Assembly: GCF_900108955.1 (NCBI RefSeq)
Contig: NZ_FNYA01000001.1
Coordinates: 496,001-560,000 of the forward strand
DNA: 64,000 bases
Direction of reading: 5' to 3'
DNA from: Flavobacterium terrigena
GTDB lineage: Bacteria; Bacteroidota; Bacteroidia; Flavobacteriales; Flavobacteriaceae
The translations under genes and the position numbers were made by a program. The notes under the pieces were generated by a model, which did not search any database, was not told the DNA's origin, and saw only the letters and a list, made by a program, of their open reading frames with translations. Numbering within the stretch: position 1 is the first letter of the stretch; the number at the start of each line of letters is the position of its first letter. Below, in pieces: positions 63,701 through 64,000 of this stretch.

Positions 63701-64000
63701 ATGATTGATATACAACTCATACAGGCCTGTAAAAAACAGCAACGCGATGCACAACGGCAAGTGTACGAATTGCTCGCACGCAAATTATACTATACGTGTT
63801 CGCGCTATTTGAAAAAAGAAGAAGAAATTGAAGAAGCAATGGCCGATGCCTTTTACATCATTTTTACCAAAATTGATCAACTGAAAGAAGAATTAGCTTT
63901 TGAAGGTTGGGCGAAAAAAATTGCTGTGAATCAATGTTTGATGCAATTGAAAAAGAACGTGAATTTCAATTTGTATTTGGAAGATGTGAGTTTAAAAGAC
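63701..64000 (+). CDS. ECF-type sigma factor, N-terminal part (3' cut by window)
   Basis: 100 codons are visible from ATG 63701, with no stop. The protein begins MIDIQLIQACKKQQRDAQRQ, then VYELLARKLYYTCSRYLKKE, EEIEEAMADAFYIIFTKIDQ and FEGWAKKIAVNQCLMQLKKN. This is sigma-70 region 2, with the family's Asp/Ala/Phe core (AMADAFYIIF) and the aromatic WAKKIAVN segment. Region 4 and any anti-sigma gene lie beyond the window. It is a Bacteroidota-style ECF factor and may control envelope functions. Confidence 0.88.
   Translation, partial: MIDIQLIQACKKQQRDAQRQVYELLARKLYYTCSRYLKKEEEIEEAMADAFYIIFTKIDQLKEELAFEGWAKKIAVNQCLMQLKKNVNFNLYLEDVSLKD

Overview
The window looks like chromosomal DNA of a Flavobacterium-like member of the Bacteroidota (family Flavobacteriaceae). 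The evidence is a strongly A+T-rich base composition, promoters with a TAnnTTTG -7 element (some with a TTTG-type -33 element), type IX secretion C-terminal sorting domains, TonB-dependent receptors paired with DUF4249 lipoproteins, and many gene families typical of this group (DUF4252, DUF5777, DUF5687, DUF3570/DUF4266, monomeric isocitrate dehydrogenase). No rRNA, tRNA, integrase, transposase, prophage or CRISPR array was seen. Gene order and codon use look native throughout.

Layout. 1-6.6 kb: end of a PspC-like membrane protein gene, a GIN-domain secreted protein, two unknown proteins, a GH92 alpha-mannosidase and a GNAT acetyltransferase. 6.6-10.5 kb: a DUF4440 lipoprotein, an AraC regulator, DUF983, a DUF2975/XRE pair and two DUF4252 proteins. 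10.6-12.9 kb: a BtuB-type receptor behind a cobalamin riboswitch. 12.9-19.6 kb: a complete thiamine operon (thiS-thiC-tenI-thiD-thiE-thiG-thiH-thiF, minus strand) behind a TPP riboswitch. 19.6-27.2 kb: a cobalamin salvage operon (cobU, a DUF71 ATPase, a bluB-cobT fusion, cobS, cobC), a cysteine-rich protein and a divergent btuF-btuC-btuD importer. 27.3-31.9 kb: a pseudouridine synthase, a 21-bp tandem repeat, rmuC, a thioesterase and a diheme lipoprotein. 31.9-39.3 kb: an FG-GAP T9SS protein, a Kir-type K+ channel, and two divergent operons encoding DOMON-like, cytochrome, YceI and DUF5777 envelope proteins. 39.3-43.4 kb: a secreted protein usually mislabelled asparagine synthetase B, a 41-aa membrane peptide gene behind three palindromic operator-like repeats, and a four-gene operon of response regulator, histidine kinase, multi-TM protein and an unknown Cys-tailed small protein. 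43.5-52.5 kb: housekeeping genes dnaB, accA, an EamA transporter, an LptF/G permease, tgt, rplS and icd. 52.6-56.6 kb: a TonB receptor/DUF4249 pair and thiamine diphosphokinase. 56.6-59.5 kb: thioredoxin-like, ApbE, DUF4266 and DUF3570. 59.5-64 kb: PPK2, a DUF6929-like protein, a DUF5687/ABC-ATPase exporter pair and the start of an ECF sigma factor gene.

How it fits together. The cell appears to salvage corrinoids: BtuB takes them across the outer membrane and BtuFCD across the inner membrane. The CobU/CobS/CobC and BluB-CobT enzymes then attach a self-made dimethylbenzimidazole lower ligand. It makes thiamine de novo and can also pyrophosphorylate salvaged thiamine (ThiN). The least understood parts, and the best candidates for undescribed systems, are three. 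(1) The ApbE/thioredoxin/DUF4266/DUF3570 quartet, behind an Fnr/HcpR-like palindrome. (2) The divergent DOMON/cytochrome/YceI/DUF5777 envelope module, which shares a 25-bp upstream motif with the TonB receptor at 52.6 kb. (3) The two-component operon with its multi-TM partner and Cys-tailed small protein, next to an AGGTA-N4-TACCT operator array and a 107-nt hairpin.
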